DNA from: Azadirachta indica
Taxonomy: Eukaryota; Streptophyta; Magnoliopsida; Sapindales; Meliaceae
Assembly (NCBI GenBank): GCA_022749755.1
Contig: CM040448.1
Span: forward strand, 15,544,169 to 15,608,168
Reading direction: 5' to 3'
DNA: 64,000 bases
Shown here: one piece after another, positions 49,361 through 62,859 of the stretch
Position numbering within the stretch: position 1 is the first letter of the stretch
How the letters are laid out: every line of letters starts with the position of its first letter
Notes under the pieces: generated by a model
The model's database searches: none
Told to the model about the DNA's origin: nothing
Seen by the model: the letters and a program-made list of their open reading frames with translations, nothing else
Translations under genes and position numbers: made by a program

Positions 49361-52300
49361 TTTTTTTTAATAATTATTGGAATCATTATTACATTTTGTG
49401 TCGAAGAATAATAGGAAGAGTTTTCATATGTAGTAGGTAAGTATAACCAATCACAAGAGGAAACGTGTCAATGACCAGCAGGCTTGATTCTCGGATTAAC
49501 TTTTCCATTATTCTTTTCATTGGGATTAGAGATTCCCTCTGCCAATTGCGACTTTTGTTGTTAAACAAGAAATTAAAAACTATAATAATAATTATTTGTT
49601 TATTTATTTCACACCTGACGGATCAAGAAGGTAATTATGTTTGTTTTTGGGAAGCAGCTCAGATTCAGATGGCCAAGCCAAAGCCCAATCCGAAGCCCAA
49701 GCCCAAAGGCATCTAAGTAAAATAATGTTCATATTATCTTTGTGAATGTATTGAAATTCAATGCACATCATAGGTGGTTGTTAAGAAATCTAATTCACGA
49801 AAATAATAATTTTGGATATAATTCATGTTAGAATTGCAAAAGGGTTTAACTTTTATAAATAAGTATATTATTAGTAATAACTCTAAATTATTTAAAAATT
49901 AAATAATGTAAGTAATAGTAATTATATAAAAATTAAATTTAGTGATATATTTGATAATTTTTTTAATTAATTAAAATTTTAAAAAAAGCTCAAAGTCTAA
50001 TATTATATAAATTTAATGGGTTTATGAGTTGGATCAGACCGATTTTTTAAAAATTAAACACAGACACAGATACACAAACTCAGACTCGTATGGTAGCCCC
50101 AACAGCCAAATACATATTGTCCAGTATATGGACTCACGGTCTAATATGATTTTGTTCTTAAGTTTTGTAAAGTACAACAAATTCATTTAATTATGTGTTT
50201 ATTTAATTAATTTTAATTAATCTAATCCAAACACAAAACAATAGTATAATTAGTGCAATCGAATCCTATCTTATCTTGTTTAATCTTATTCAATCTAATC
50301 TGACATATCAAATGAGACCTTAATAATATATGATATATACATTATTCTTAATAATTAAATTATAGTAGATATGTTATTTTTCAAATATGGGAAAGACAAT
50401 AAAAAATAATTTTGTTTTGTTTTATATTCGAAAAGTATATAATTCATTTGCTCTTTTAATAAATTATTTTTAAAACCAACAACAAAAAAAATATTTTATT
50501 TATTTTTTTTTTTAAAAGTAAAAATGAAACCAAACGTTGAGAAACCATAATGAACAAATAAAATAAAGTGTTTTGCAATCATTAATTTCTCTAACGAAGA
50601 TCATACAGTTTTACACTTATATTTATAGTTAGTGATTTCATTCTACAACAATTTTAGTTTTAAAGTCGCAATATCTTAATTTTTAATATATTTTTAACAA
50701 TTATAATTAACTTGGTCTAGTTATTTTTGAAGAAAAATATTTTTTTTAAATAATAAATTTCATTTAAATGAAGGATTAAGATGTTGTTTTGTAGCAAAAT
50801 GTATATAATTGTCTTTTTGAAGTCTATTAAACAAAACAATTAGGTGCTTAAACACGAACCTTTTAGGCTAAGGTACCTGTAATTAAATGTTGTCTCCGTT
50901 CTCTTCATTTGTGTTTTATTTATTAAAATATCCAAATTCATAAGAAAAGCATGCATAAAGAAGAGAGGTTGGTTGGTTTGAAATGGTTGCAGTTTATAAA
51001 ATAAGACGCGCTCGTGTACACACACATATATTTATATATACATTCTACTACAAAATTTGTTAATTAGAAAGAAAAAAATTGAGTATTTGATAAATTATAT
51101 TATTATAAGTATTTAGTATTGTAAATTTTAAAAGCATAATATATGTGTTATCTTATTATTAAAATATTGTGACAATATGTAATAATTATAACAGGCACAT
51201 GTTAAAAATTATAGATATAAATTTTATTTTGGAACAATCAATTGATTTTAAGTAAATAAAAGTAAAATTATATATTTATAAAATACTTAGGGTATAATTT
51301 TTCAAGTATAATTTCTTGGAGTAGATTTTTTATTAATAAACTTTTTATAATTGAAATTTTTAATAAAAGTTTATTAATTATTTGGTTGTTATAAATAATT
51401 TTTGAAAAAAATTGAATAATTATTTAATAGATTTTAAGATTATATTGAATGAAATAAAATCGTTAAAATAAATAAATTTATTTTAGATAATTTAACCGTT
51501 TAAAAAAATTTCAAAAAGCTCCAATACTAAAATTTTAAAATTTGGACTTCTTGTAATAGAAGAATTATTTTTTTAAAATTTTAAAAAAATATTAAAAAGT
51601 GTTTTTAATATTAAAAAAATCCTTGTGACTAATAAAACCAAAAGGACACTAAGAATATATATATATATATATATCTTTTTTTTTATGTTAAAAATTAAAT
51701 AATTGTGAATTTTAAAATTGATTAGAATTTTGATATTGATATATAGATATAATACTGAAAAATTTTTTGAATTTAGAGAAAATTTGTGTAACGAAATAAA
51801 TATTATAGACATATAATATGAAGTTATCTTTATATTAAAATAACGTGTATACAATGAATATGTATTAGGTCTGTCTATATTCATTAAACACTTCAAGAGT
51901 AAAATAGTTTTAAATCCAGAAAAAACCCCTAAAATAACTACTAATTACTCAATTTGCTGCTAGCAAAACTCGAACCATTGTGTTTCATATTCATCTTGAA
52001 GCAAACTGCCTCTAAATCTTAACTCCATACTAAGGTTAAGGATATGAAGTCGTCGTCCCTTTGCAGATAGGGGCAGTCATTGCTAAGTAGTAGGCATCAC
52101 CTAAAGTCAGAGTAATGTAATGTATGTATTATCCAAAATGAGTATGGAAAATGCCAATATTTTTAAATTATGTGTTGACGAGTTATTTTTATTTTTTTTT
52201 AAATTTTTCATGGATTGATTATGAAACATGAGTTTCATAAAAAATGATTTTTCTAATAATGTAGTTGTAAAAAAATAGCTTGTTGATGTAGATGAAAAGT

Positions 52301-53717
52301 ACATCATGAACATTTCTTGTAGCAGATAATTTATAGCATGTATATTAAAAAATTGTATCCATGATCCACATTCTCTTGATGTGATTTCGGTGATCACTTA
52401 TCTCACATTATTAAAATTCTCCGAAAACAAATTTGTACTTGACCATTTTAATGGATGGCCTAACATTGGGGACAAAAATGTTAAATTTTTCAAATTATAT
52501 CTTGAGTGAAATTATTGTATTTAGTACTACCAAAATGTTAATGGGATGTCCATGGAAATAAAATGATGTATTCCAGTCGATGTCCCCCACAAAAATGCTA
52601 AGTCGGGGCCTATTTAGAAGCTCTTAATTTCACTCGCATTTCAACACTAGCATAGGCCCACCCAATTTGTTTAAACGTAGCTTAGTCTTTAACCCAATTT
52701 GACTCCGTTCAGGTCCATTCACGTGAATTTTATAACCACCCTCACGTGAAATATATACTTTTTAAAGTATTACTTTTTTAAAGTATTAGATATATTTACA
52801 GATACAGTTTATCGAAAATTTTGATTATATTAATATAATAATTTATAATGACAATAATTTATAGTAATATGTATATTATTTTTTTTTTTTTTATATGATA
52901 TATGAATTAGTTTTTTTTTTCCTTTACTTAATCTTTTGAGTAAAGAAAAACTATATACGAATCAATTAATAAAAAATCAAGGGTTATTGTACTTATTCCC
53001 TAATTTTTAACGAAGGTTGATATATTTTTTTTAGTTTTTGAGAAAGATAAGATATTCTCCTAAATTTTGAAAAAATTCAAGATACCTCCTAAGGTTAATA
53101 TATATGTTTTGATTTGATTATTTTACCATGCCACTAATAAAAATATATAATTATTAATATAAAAAATTTATAATTTAAAATATTGTTGTCGAATCATTAA
53201 TAATTTAAAATAGTTCAAATTTATTATTATTGTCATCATCATCATCATCATCACTATTATTATTTTTTCCTTATCAATAATTATAAAACTTAATAAACTA
53301 ATTATTTTATTTAAAAAATTCTAAAAGAATTAAAATTTTAAAATAAAGCAAGAAAATTTATAATAAAATTAATTTTATTAGGATTAACAAAATAATAATA
53401 ATAATAATGAAATTTGAATTATTTTAAATTATGAATGATTATACGACAATATTTTTAAATTATAAAATTTTTATATTAATACTAATTATTTTAAATAAAA
53501 CAATTATTTAAAATTAATATAGTAAAATTTTTATATAGTTTTATTGTTATAAAAATAATTATAAAATATAATAATGAAATTTTAATTATTACTAAAGAAA
53601 ATAAAATTTAATTTTAAATTAATCTTACAAATATACTTTAAGCATATTAATTATTTTATAAAATAAAAAATTAAAAAAATGGTTTAAACAAACAGAATAA
53701 TAGTTCTCTTTGGTTCA
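49361..53717. other. AT-rich intergenic region
   Basis: No supported gene. 49620-49716 encodes a short frame ending in a Lys-Pro repeat (AKPKPNPKPKPKGI) that I cannot place. Microsatellites include (AT)n at 51655-51674 and (ATC)n at about 53233-53252. Confidence 0.5.
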
Positions 53718-53725
53718 GCTAATAA

Positions 53726-54700
53726 TAGGGATGAAAATGGAGTGGGTTTGGGGCAGGGACTGACACCCTAGCTCCGTTTCTCCCAAAACAAGGAAGTGCC
53801 AAGTTTGGGGATCAATTCACCCCAAACGGGGCAAGGCCAACCCATTCGTTTCTAGCCTACCTTGATCCATCCTCAACCCGATCCCATTTAATCCCATTTC
53901 ACTAATTTTTTACAATATTAATTTAATTTTGTCCATTTTATACTAAATGCTATCATTTTAAGCACTATTAAGTCTTTATTTGTCAACAAATTCATCATTT
54001 TAAGTCCTATAGATTCTTCTTTTAAAAAGTAAACAAACAAATTCAAAAAATTAAAAATATAAAATATATAAATTATGCTTCAATTGTGCACATTGAAAAA
54101 CAATTCATATCTTTTAACATTCCAAAACAAAAATACAAAAAACTCAAAATTTCTACAACTTCTTTTAACTTTCTTCCTCGTCCTACAAAAAACCAAAATG
54201 AAAAAAGTTTAAAACCCTATTTAAATCATATCAACAATCTTTACCTCTAGAAAATTTTTACCATCTCCATGCATGGATGTGCTTGTAATATCTTTAAGAG
54301 AAGTTAAAATGGGTCGTCTCCCATCTATATTTTAAAAAAATAAAAAAATAATAATTAAAAAAATCAAGAAAATATTTAATAAACAAACAACTATAAACAA
54401 ACAAATTTTATGAAGGATTTAATTGATTAAATTAAAAAGATTATAAACTTTTTAGAAGTACTTAAGTGAATAAAATTAAAAATATAGAGTTTATAATAAT
54501 TAATTTAATAAAAAAAGGATATAATTGTAATTAAACAAAATATTTAATTTTTCAAACGGATTCAGGCAAGGTGGGGCAGCAAGTATAATCTTCTAACCTG
54601 CTTTAATTTTCAAACGGGTTGAGTTTTTGGGCCTCGAATCCACCCCAAATATGATGGGGTTGGGTAGGAATCTATGGGTTCAAGAATTTTCTCATCCCTA
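53726..54700. mobile_element. Non-autonomous hAT element, 975 bp
   Basis: Ends are inverted: TAGGGATGAAAAT on the left, TAGGGATGAGAAAAT on the minus strand at the right. They are flanked by an identical 8-bp direct repeat GCTAATAA at 53718-53725 and 54701-54708. The 8-bp duplication and short TAGGG termini are diagnostic for hAT. Sub-terminal regions are rich in GGGG/CCCC words (GGGTTTGGGGCAGGG, CACCCCAAACGGGGC), typical transposase-binding DNA. The AT-rich interior codes for nothing recognisable. Confidence 0.9.
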
Positions 54701-54708
54701 GCTAATAA

Positions 54709-55480
54709 AGGTAAAATCGAAAAAATATCTAGAATTAGGAGGGCGGAGAGGGGTAAAGAGCATTTATGAAATAGTAAGGGAGAAGTAGGTAATTAACTCA
54801 AACCCTAAGAGGGACATGAACATTTTACCGCTATAAAATTATTCCAAGTACAAAAATATATAAACTTGTTACAACAATTAAATCATTAAATGTAGAATAA
54901 AAAATAATTAAAAGCTTGGAAAAGTTTTCAATCTCGCAATTGTTGTGTGAATACTTGAATTGATGGTTTGAAATAATTGCTTGTATTTGGCATTGGGTTT
55001 GTCTTTTCATTATTGCTTTCTAACTCCATATTTTCATTGTCAAATTTAAAAAATAATGAATCAGCAACCAATATTTTTTGGGGATTTTAACGCATGCTTG
55101 CCCTTAGGTTTTGACTTTATCAATTAGAAAGGCAGTATAAAAAAAGGTACACTTACCTTCTTTCTGACCATCTAAGCTTGTTTGTTAATTGTTACAATTA
55201 AGGGCAGTTTAGTAAATTATATAACAACTTTACTCTTTTGGAGAGATAAACCTATTCCTCTTCTAAATATCTTCACACTTGTATGTTAGTTTAAGGATTT
55301 GGATAAATATTAAATAAATGTAAAATAAATTTATCATTAATTAAACTTTTCTTTTAGATATATATTAACTAAATGTAAATTAAATTTTGAATTAATTAAA
55401 TTTTTGTTTTGGATAAAATATTAAATAGGAATGATTATACATATTGGAAGGTTAGAATTATATATTCTTATAAGCTACTG
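54709..55480. other. AT-rich intergenic sequence
   Basis: No ORF, repeat pair or motif that I can support. Confidence 0.5.
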
Positions 55481-57529
55481 ATTTTGAGCTTTGGGAGATA
55501 GTGAAGGCCTTTACATTCCCAGAAAACTAAATGAAGAAAGTGAGAGTGTATCCAAGCCTAGAGTTAAGTACGATGAAGTTGATAAGAGATGAGTTTTCGT
55601 GAATGCTAAGGTAATCAATGCTCCCTATTATGCCATAGATAAAAAGAAATTTCATTGGATTTCTGGGTGTGAAATCGCCTATGAAATTTGGTATATAGTA
55701 AAAATAGTCTAAAGAAACTAGTTAAGTTAAAGAATCCTAGATTAGTAAATTTACTAGATAATCCAAACTGTTCAAGATAGAGCCATATGAATCTATGCAG
55801 GCTATGTACACTAGATTCATGAACAATATCAAATTTTTGAAGGCTTTTAGAAAATCATTCTTTAGTAGTGAGCAAGTAAAGAAGATTCTTAGATCCTTGC
55901 CGAAAGTGTAAAGAGCTAAGATGATAGGTATTGATGATCTAATTAGCTTACTCATGAACTATGAAAACAAACTCTTCGATGACTGAGTGGATGATGATAA
56001 AAAGAAGAAAAAACAATGTGTTTAAGTCATCTACACATGAAAGTAATGAGGAAGATTGTGAAGATGATGATGATGATATAGCTCTTATGACAAGGAAGTT
56101 CAAGAGTTATCTTAGAAACAAAAGGAATTTTAAAAGAAGAAACCTCAAGAATTTTGAGGAGATATCCATAGAGGGGAAATAAGTAAGAAAAATCAAGTCA
56201 CATGCTATGAATGCAACAAAAAAAAATGTCAAAGTTGATTGCCCTCTTTTCAAATACAAGAAGTTTAAGAAGAAAGCAATGGTAATGACTTAAGATGATG
56301 AAGAAGAAAATTCATTGGATGATGAAATTACAAATAGAGTTTCCAACACATGCTTTATGGCTATCAATGATAATAAGGTAAATGATCTTGAACCTAAACA
56401 TTCTTATGATTAGTTAATAGATGCTTTTGAAGAGTTGCATGAAGATTTAGGAAAATTGATTTATAAAAATCTCATTCTCAAAAAAAAATAAAATTGATGG
56501 CTCATCTATTGAAGTTGTTTCTTTGAAAGAATTAAATGTTGCACTTGAAAATGAGAAATAAGATTTTATAAAAGAGATAGATAGTTTCAAGAAGGAGTCC
56601 ATTGAATTAAATTGGATAGTTATAAGTTTAGTAAAGGTCAAAAGAATTTAGAGCTACTTCTAGGATCTCAAAAATATGTCTTTGACAAAGGTGGCATTGA
56701 TACAAACTTTATGCTAAACAAAAGCTTTGCAAAAATTATTTTGTTAAGCCTTCTCCAAAAGTTGAAGTAAAGGCAACTTGCAATCATTGCAACACTTTGT
56801 GCATTTGAGTCACAATTGTCTTATTAGGAAGAATGTTTATAAGATCATGATTTGGGTTCCAAAGAGAACCACAACTAACATCCAAGAAAATTTGGGTACC
56901 TAAAGCTTTAACATAACTCTCTTTTGTAGGTATTAAAGAGCTAAAAATAGTTCTTTGATAGTAATTGTTCAAGGTATATGACAGGGGACATTTCTCTACT
57001 CATAAATTTTACAAAAATTGTAGATAGAGGACATGTTACTTTTAGGGACAATGCTAAAGAAAGAATCATTTGCTTTGATAATGTGGGTAATAAGAATTCT
57101 ATCTTGGTTGAAACTATTTTGTTAGTTGGCAATTTAAAACATAATCTTCTAAGTGTTACTCAATTATACGATAAAGGATGTAAAGTTATCTTTGAACCTA
57201 CACTTTGTATCATAAAAAGCTAGTTGACAAAACTATCTTTTTTGTTGTTGGAAATAAAAACATCCATCCTATTGATGTTGATTGTCCATTGAATGTTGAT
57301 GATAGTTTTTTCGCATTACATGAAAATAATTGGTTGTGGCATAGATAACTAGAGCATGTAAGCATGGATTTGATTTCAAAGATTCTTAAAAAGAGCTTGT
57401 AAATGGCCTTCCAAAAATTAATTTTTTGAAAGATAAAATTTGTGATGCATGTCAATTTGGAAAACAAGTCAAAACATTCTTTAAGTCAAAAATGCATATT
57501 TCAACTTCTAGATCATAGTAACTATTTCA

Positions 57530-57960
57530 TATGGACTTATTAAGTCATCAATAATTTCATGTCTTGGTGGTAAACATTATGTGTTTGTGATTGTTAATGA
57601 TTTCTCAAGATTTGCAAGGCTTTTATCTTTGGCAACAAAAGATGAAGCCATTCATACTTTTCCAAAATTTTTTAGAAGAGTTCAAAATGAAAAAGGCATC
57701 ATAATTGCATGCATTAGAAGTGACTTATGGTGGTGAATTTGAAAATCTCATTTTGAAGAAATTTTTTGATGAGAATGACATTGAGTATCAATTTTCATCT
57801 CCTAGGATTTCTCAACAAAATAGGGTAGTAGACAGTAAGAAAAGGTCAATTCAAGAACAGGTAGGACAATGTTACACGAAAATAGTTCTTCAATATTTTT
57901 AGGCCAAAGTCATCAACATCACTTGTCATGTTTTGAATAGGGTGTTAATTAGATGTACTC
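57530..57960 (+). pseudogene. Copia integrase remnant
   Basis: FVIVNDFSRFARLLSLATKD carries the first catalytic Asp region, and SDYGGEFENLILKKFFDEN the second Asp and the usual GGEF motif. A frameshift at about 57710 separates them. In an intact element this enzyme inserts the cDNA into the host genome. Confidence 0.75.
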
Positions 57961-58519
57961 TTGATAAATCTTTATGAGCTTTGGAAAATAAAAAACCCAA
58001 CATTGGCTATTTTAAAGTTTTTTGTTCTAAATGCTTTATCTTAAACATAAAGGATAATTTGGAAAATTTTGACTCAAAATCCGTTGTTGGAATTTTTTTG
58101 GCTGTTCTACATCTAGCAAAGCTTATAGAGTGTTTACTAAACAAACTTTAGGAACATTAGCAAATGTTGGAATCCATGCATGTTACTTTTGATGAAGCTA
58201 ACCATTTTTGTACAAAGAAAGCAATTGTTGCTGATGAAATTATTAAAGAAATGAAGTACGTACATCTTAAGGAGTCAAACAAAGTGATACCTAAGGACTC
58301 CACACAATAAAAAGAGGGAGTTGTACAATAAGAGGGGGGCATGTGGCAAGAAATGAAGAAGATGATACTCAATCACTCTCCAAAGAGTGGAGGCTTGCCA
58401 AATCTTATCCAAAATACTTGATTTAAAAGATCCATCTCATGGCATTAAGACTAGGTTATCTATTAGGCACATTTGCAATCATATGGCATGCAATTCCTCA
58501 AATTGAACCTAAAACTTTG

Positions 58520-59075
58520 CTTGAGGCCAAAAAAGATTTATATTGGATTACAGTAATGTAAGAAGAGTTAAACTAATTTGAGAAAAAAGAAATTTGAAAA
58601 TTAGTCGTTAGACCAAAATATTAACTCGTCACAATCATTAAATCGGTATATCGGAACAAGATTGATGAATCTTAAGTGGTTGATAGAAACAAGGCTAGAT
58701 TAGTGGTTAAGGGCTACAATTAAGAAGGAATTGATTTTGATAAGACTTTTGCATCGGTAGTCAAGTTAGAGTCCATTAGAATGTTACTTACATTTGCTAC
58801 AAAGATTTTATCTTGTTTCAAATAAACGTCAAAAGTTCATTGATAAATGGATAAATTATGGACAAGTTCATGTTGAACAACCTCTGGGTTTTGAAAATGA
58901 AACATTTCCAAAGCATGTTTACAAACCATCTAAGGCCTTATATGGATTGAAATGAGCTCCCTGAGCTTGGTATGAAAGGCTTAGTATATTTCTCTTGGAA
59001 AATGGCTTTAGCATGGGCAAGGTAGATACCACACTCTTTATTAAAATGTAGAGAGCATGATTTACTCATTGTTCA
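58520..59075 (+). pseudogene. Copia reverse transcriptase remnant
   Basis: Broken frames give NKARLVVKGYN..GIDFDKTFASVV, LESIRMLLTFATK and KACLQT..GL-type pieces matching the copia RT start. The downstream YVDD region and RNase H are missing, so the element is truncated near 59090. Confidence 0.75.
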
Positions 59076-59334
59076 GATATATGTGAAATGCTAATGTGCA
59101 ACCCAAGAGGGGGCTGAATTAGGTTTCTAAAAATTATTACAAGAAATTCAAACTTTTCAAAAAATTATATAGGCTTTCTAATGAAAACTGTCTTACATCT
59201 TTGAACCTAGTGAAAAACATAAAATTACTTACCATTTGTCCTTTACACAATTTCCAAATAATAGAAACTACATTCCATCAAAACTTATATAAAACCAAAG
59301 TTCTTGAGTGGTATTGCTTTAACATTAAAAACAT

Positions 59335-59720
59335 TGTGTTGATGGAAGATTTATGTCTTTAAGGTCTTAAGTCTCATGATTATTGCACTTTGATGCAACA
59401 ATTATTTACCATTCGCGATTCAAAATTGCTTGCTAAAACCAATTAGAGTTTCTATAGCTAGGATTTGCTTTTTCTTTAATACATTTTGTAGTCAAGTAAT
59501 AGATTTCGCAGTAAAGGATTTGCTTCTTCTTGAGGTCACCTCATGCTTGTTTGATCAGTTTTTTCCATTAAACTTCTGAAGGATACATTGTTGAGAGCTA
59601 TATTATTGAAGAAGCCATAGACTTCTTTGCTCAATACCTTTTGACCCATAACATTGTTGATAAATTTATCTTGCCAACTAAAAGACCTTTAAGTGTTGGA
59701 GAAACAAATGTAGTTGACCT
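59335..59720 (+). pseudogene. Tnp2/DUF4218 fragment of the second CACTA
   Basis: GLKSHDYCTLMQQLFTI corresponds to GLKSHDCHTLMQQLLPM at 7379-7429. Further on, a piece reading EAIDFFAQYLLTHNIVDKF corresponds to EAIEFCTEYLSNVDVIG at 7770-7820. Sequence between is shortened and frameshifted. Confidence 0.7.
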
Positions 59721-60039
59721 TCAAAAATAAAGTAAGCACATCTTTGTATTTTGGATAACACATTCGAGATTGAACTACGTACCTTGTAAGTTCTTTTTAC
59801 CCTTTACTATTTAGTATATTTAAACATAAACGAGTAATAAGATATACATTAATAACCTACATAATCGTTCACATAATGAACATAAGGTATATAAGATGCT
59901 CTTAAAGTCTATGAATTCAAGGCAATCAAGCCATGAGGTATGGTTAAAAAATGAACATAACTGTATAGTATATTCTATAAATAATATTTCTTTTACAGCT
60001 AGAGATTGGAACAATAATCATGTAACTTAAAATATTAAA

Positions 60040-60335
60040 GTTATGCTGTAGAAGCCATGCAAGTTTTAAGTGCAAAAAATAAAAATCCTTATTTTAGTGA
60101 CATGACATTTTATAGGATTATTGATGAAATATAGGAAGTAGATTATCTTATATTTAATAAAATTATTTTTAAATGTAATTGGGTTGACAATAGAGCTGTT
60201 AGAGTTGATAAGTTAGGCTTTGCAGTTGTTGATTTAGATAGAATTGGTCATAAATTATATTGTTTCATTTTAGCATTTCACGCAAAATATGTGTTTTATG
60301 TCAAGGATTAAATAGATAGTACTAACCTTTGGTAT
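60040..60335 (+). pseudogene. DUF4216 fragment of the second CACTA
   Basis: NKNPYFSDMTFYRIIDEI, then a TAG where Trp is expected, then EVDYLIF, FKCNWVDNRAVRVDKLGFAV, DLDRIGHKLYCFILAFHAK. It is collinear with the copy at 8436-8720. Confidence 0.8.
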
Positions 60336-61464
60336 GTTCAGTGGTTGAAAGAATTCATAAAAATATTTATTATAATGAATGTGATGACATGATTATGCGT
60401 ATACCTGTATCTAACAACTTGCCACTATGTGAATTTGATATGAATGATGATGATAGGATTTATAAAGGTCAAATTGTGATAGAATTTGAGAAAATTTGGA
60501 TCCACAATACATTTTCATGCTGTAAATGTCTTTTATCTTCTTTTCATTATTATGTTTATATATACAAATGTAGCTTTTTTTATTATGTTTATGTTATATT
60601 CCTTCAGCATAATTCGGTCAAACATTTTATTTATTTTAGTTCTTAAAATTTGATATATACATGAATAAAATTTTACTGTAGATGTTATTATAATGATGGC
60701 AGTAAGTTACTTAGGTATTTTGTTTATGTAGATTGAGAGTTTGCATGATAAAGATTGACAAGCTTGAACTTAATAGTTTACATATAGGTTTTATCAAATG
60801 AAATCTTTTTTTTTTTTTTAAGAAAATGACTGAAATTGAAGACTCTAATTTATAACTAGAGTAGAGACATAAAAGAAAATGAACAATTAAGAAGGAACTA
60901 TAGAAATTAATAGAGAATAAGAAGATTATTGTTGAGTACCATGATTTTGGTGTTTCGATAAGCCCTGAAGCCAATGACTTGAGAAATTATATTGGAGTTT
61001 TGGTGACAGATTACATGTCGATTATCTATGATCATTGAAGGAAGGTCCTCATTATTCTAAAGAAAAATTTATGGACTCACATTTAGATTAGAGTTTAATG
61101 TTAAATTTGAAAGTGATAGATTCATAAGTATTAAAATGTTATACTACAACTCTCTAATAAATTTATTGTCATGCAAAAAAAGGTTTAAGATTAATGTGAA
61201 GAGTAAACAAAGATTATTCGCTCTATTAGAGTTTCTTTAAGGAATTTTAAGTGCACATTGACGTATGATTTTGTTATACTTTACAAGGACAATTGCAAAT
61301 AGTTGAAATCGTCTCTTATTGACTATCCAATTATTATAAAGACATTGGCAAGCATTTATGAAGAGAGTTCTGTTCGAATATTTTGTGGCGATCAATAGTT
61401 TCTATCTAGTTCATATTTTTTGCTTTTAAACATAATTGTTGACCTTTTACTTGTTTTATTTTAT

Positions 61465-61800
61465 TAGTTGTATAAAATAAGTGGAAAGGCAAAGAAGAAG
61501 TGCATAAAGCACAATTATAATCATCATTTAGGCAGTTTAGGATATGGTGGTATGATGGAAAAATTGGCAAGTTGGTCACATTTAAAAATTTGGTTATTTA
61601 TATAATTGACATAATTTGTATTATTAATCTAATGTAATTTTTTTAGAATGAGGAGCTTGGAATTCCTTTTGTTAGTCAAATTAATCACAATCAAGTTTGA
61701 AAAAGAACTTGACAGAAGAAAGGCAAAGGATATAACCCTGAAGTCATACCCGTTATTGACAAAATTGTAAGCACATCAATAAGATAACTACTACCAATAA
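61465..61800 (+). pseudogene. Transposase_24-like fragment of the second CACTA
   Basis: SGKAKKKCIKHNYNHHLGS followed by LGYGGMMEK resembles the conserved Transposase_24 motif of basic residues, HxxGS and an aromatic-Gly. After an acceptor-like TTTTTTTAG it continues ELGIPFVSQINHNQV and KKGKGYNPEVIPVIDKI. Part of the TNPA-like second gene. Confidence 0.55.
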
Positions 61801-62859
61801 TAATTCTAAGGTATTAGATTCGTAAATGATAATATTTGGTTATATTTTTTAGGAAAAGATAAAAATTCTAGTGGACCAAGGATAATTTCAGTCGAAATTA
61901 TCTTCAGTTTTAGACAGACTTCCGAACGAAAGTAAAGTACAAGGGGTTGGACAACATGTCACTCCTAGGATGTACTTCCATATTTTGAATTCTAATGGCA
62001 AGAAGAGTGGAAAGGAATTTGTTTCAGAAACAATTGGCAATAATGTCAACCTAGATTGAATTGCTAACAACAAGGTTAGATTCCTGAACAAAAACTCAAG
62101 TTGCTAGCTCCAATTTGCCTCCAACATTTGTAGAGATTAACCGATAATTAATAGGCAATTTGCAAAAAAGAAAGGTTAGTTGAGAAGGGTTTGATTAGTC
62201 TATTCATCTTAGTCAAGAATTAACATCTATAAGAATTAATATATCTTCTGACTTGGTTAAGGTTGTTGAGAATGAGTAGCAACCAAAACAAAAAAATATG
62301 AAAAAAAAAATCTACAAGGAAGTCTTCAATAGATAGAACTCTAGTGAAGACTTAAAAAAAAAGACTTAAGCAAAAACCTCATTATACACTCTTAGGAGAT
62401 TTCCCTGATTGGCTTTGAAAATGAATAGGCTCACAAATCAGTTCCTATAGTGGTTGAAGATGTACAAATTCCTTAAGGAGATAAACTCCCTGATGAATAA
62501 TGGAAGTTTGTTGTTGGAGAGAAAACAAAGTCAACATTGCAAAAAGTAATCAAACTAGTAGCTAAACATCCTGTGCCTAGGAGGAATACTAGGAATAATG
62601 CATAAGCTGAGGGAAAAAAATTCCTTTAACTTGGTTATATTTGAAATAATGTTGAAGACTTGTTTGTCAAACCCTATCAAAGTCACCCATAATGATGAAA
62701 CATTTAGGCACTAATGGTATACTTATTTGACATATAGGGATTATGAATAAATTATAAACATGATAGAGTTGTCTAAATTCTAGATTAAGACTTGGATTTG
62801 GTAAGATATTTAAATTTTTTACATTATAATGCACAACAATTGTGATTTTAATTGGTTAT

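Larger units (their letters stand above)
55500..59100 (+). mobile_element. Degenerate Ty1/copia LTR retrotransposon
   Basis: Plus-strand remnants follow copia gene order. Gag-like sequence (FHWISGCEIAYEIW near 55650; RFMNNIKFLKAF near 55810) comes first. A Lys/Asp-rich segment (55961-56182) is followed by a Cys-rich stretch. Next are a protease and pre-integrase region at 56941-57223 (DSNCSRYMTGD, LKHNLLSVTQLYDKGCKV), integrase at 57545-57900 (FVIVNDFSRFARLLSLATK, SDYGGEFENLILKKFF), and reverse transcriptase pieces at 58520-59070. Many stops and shifts. No LTR pair was identified; CCCAAGAGGGGG at about 59103 may mark an LTR or another junction. Confidence 0.8.

Noticed and set aside
49088..49440. 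Lys-rich ORF on plus and Ser/Phe-rich ORF on minus
   Set aside because: They run across the right MULE inverted repeat and its flank; not conserved protein.
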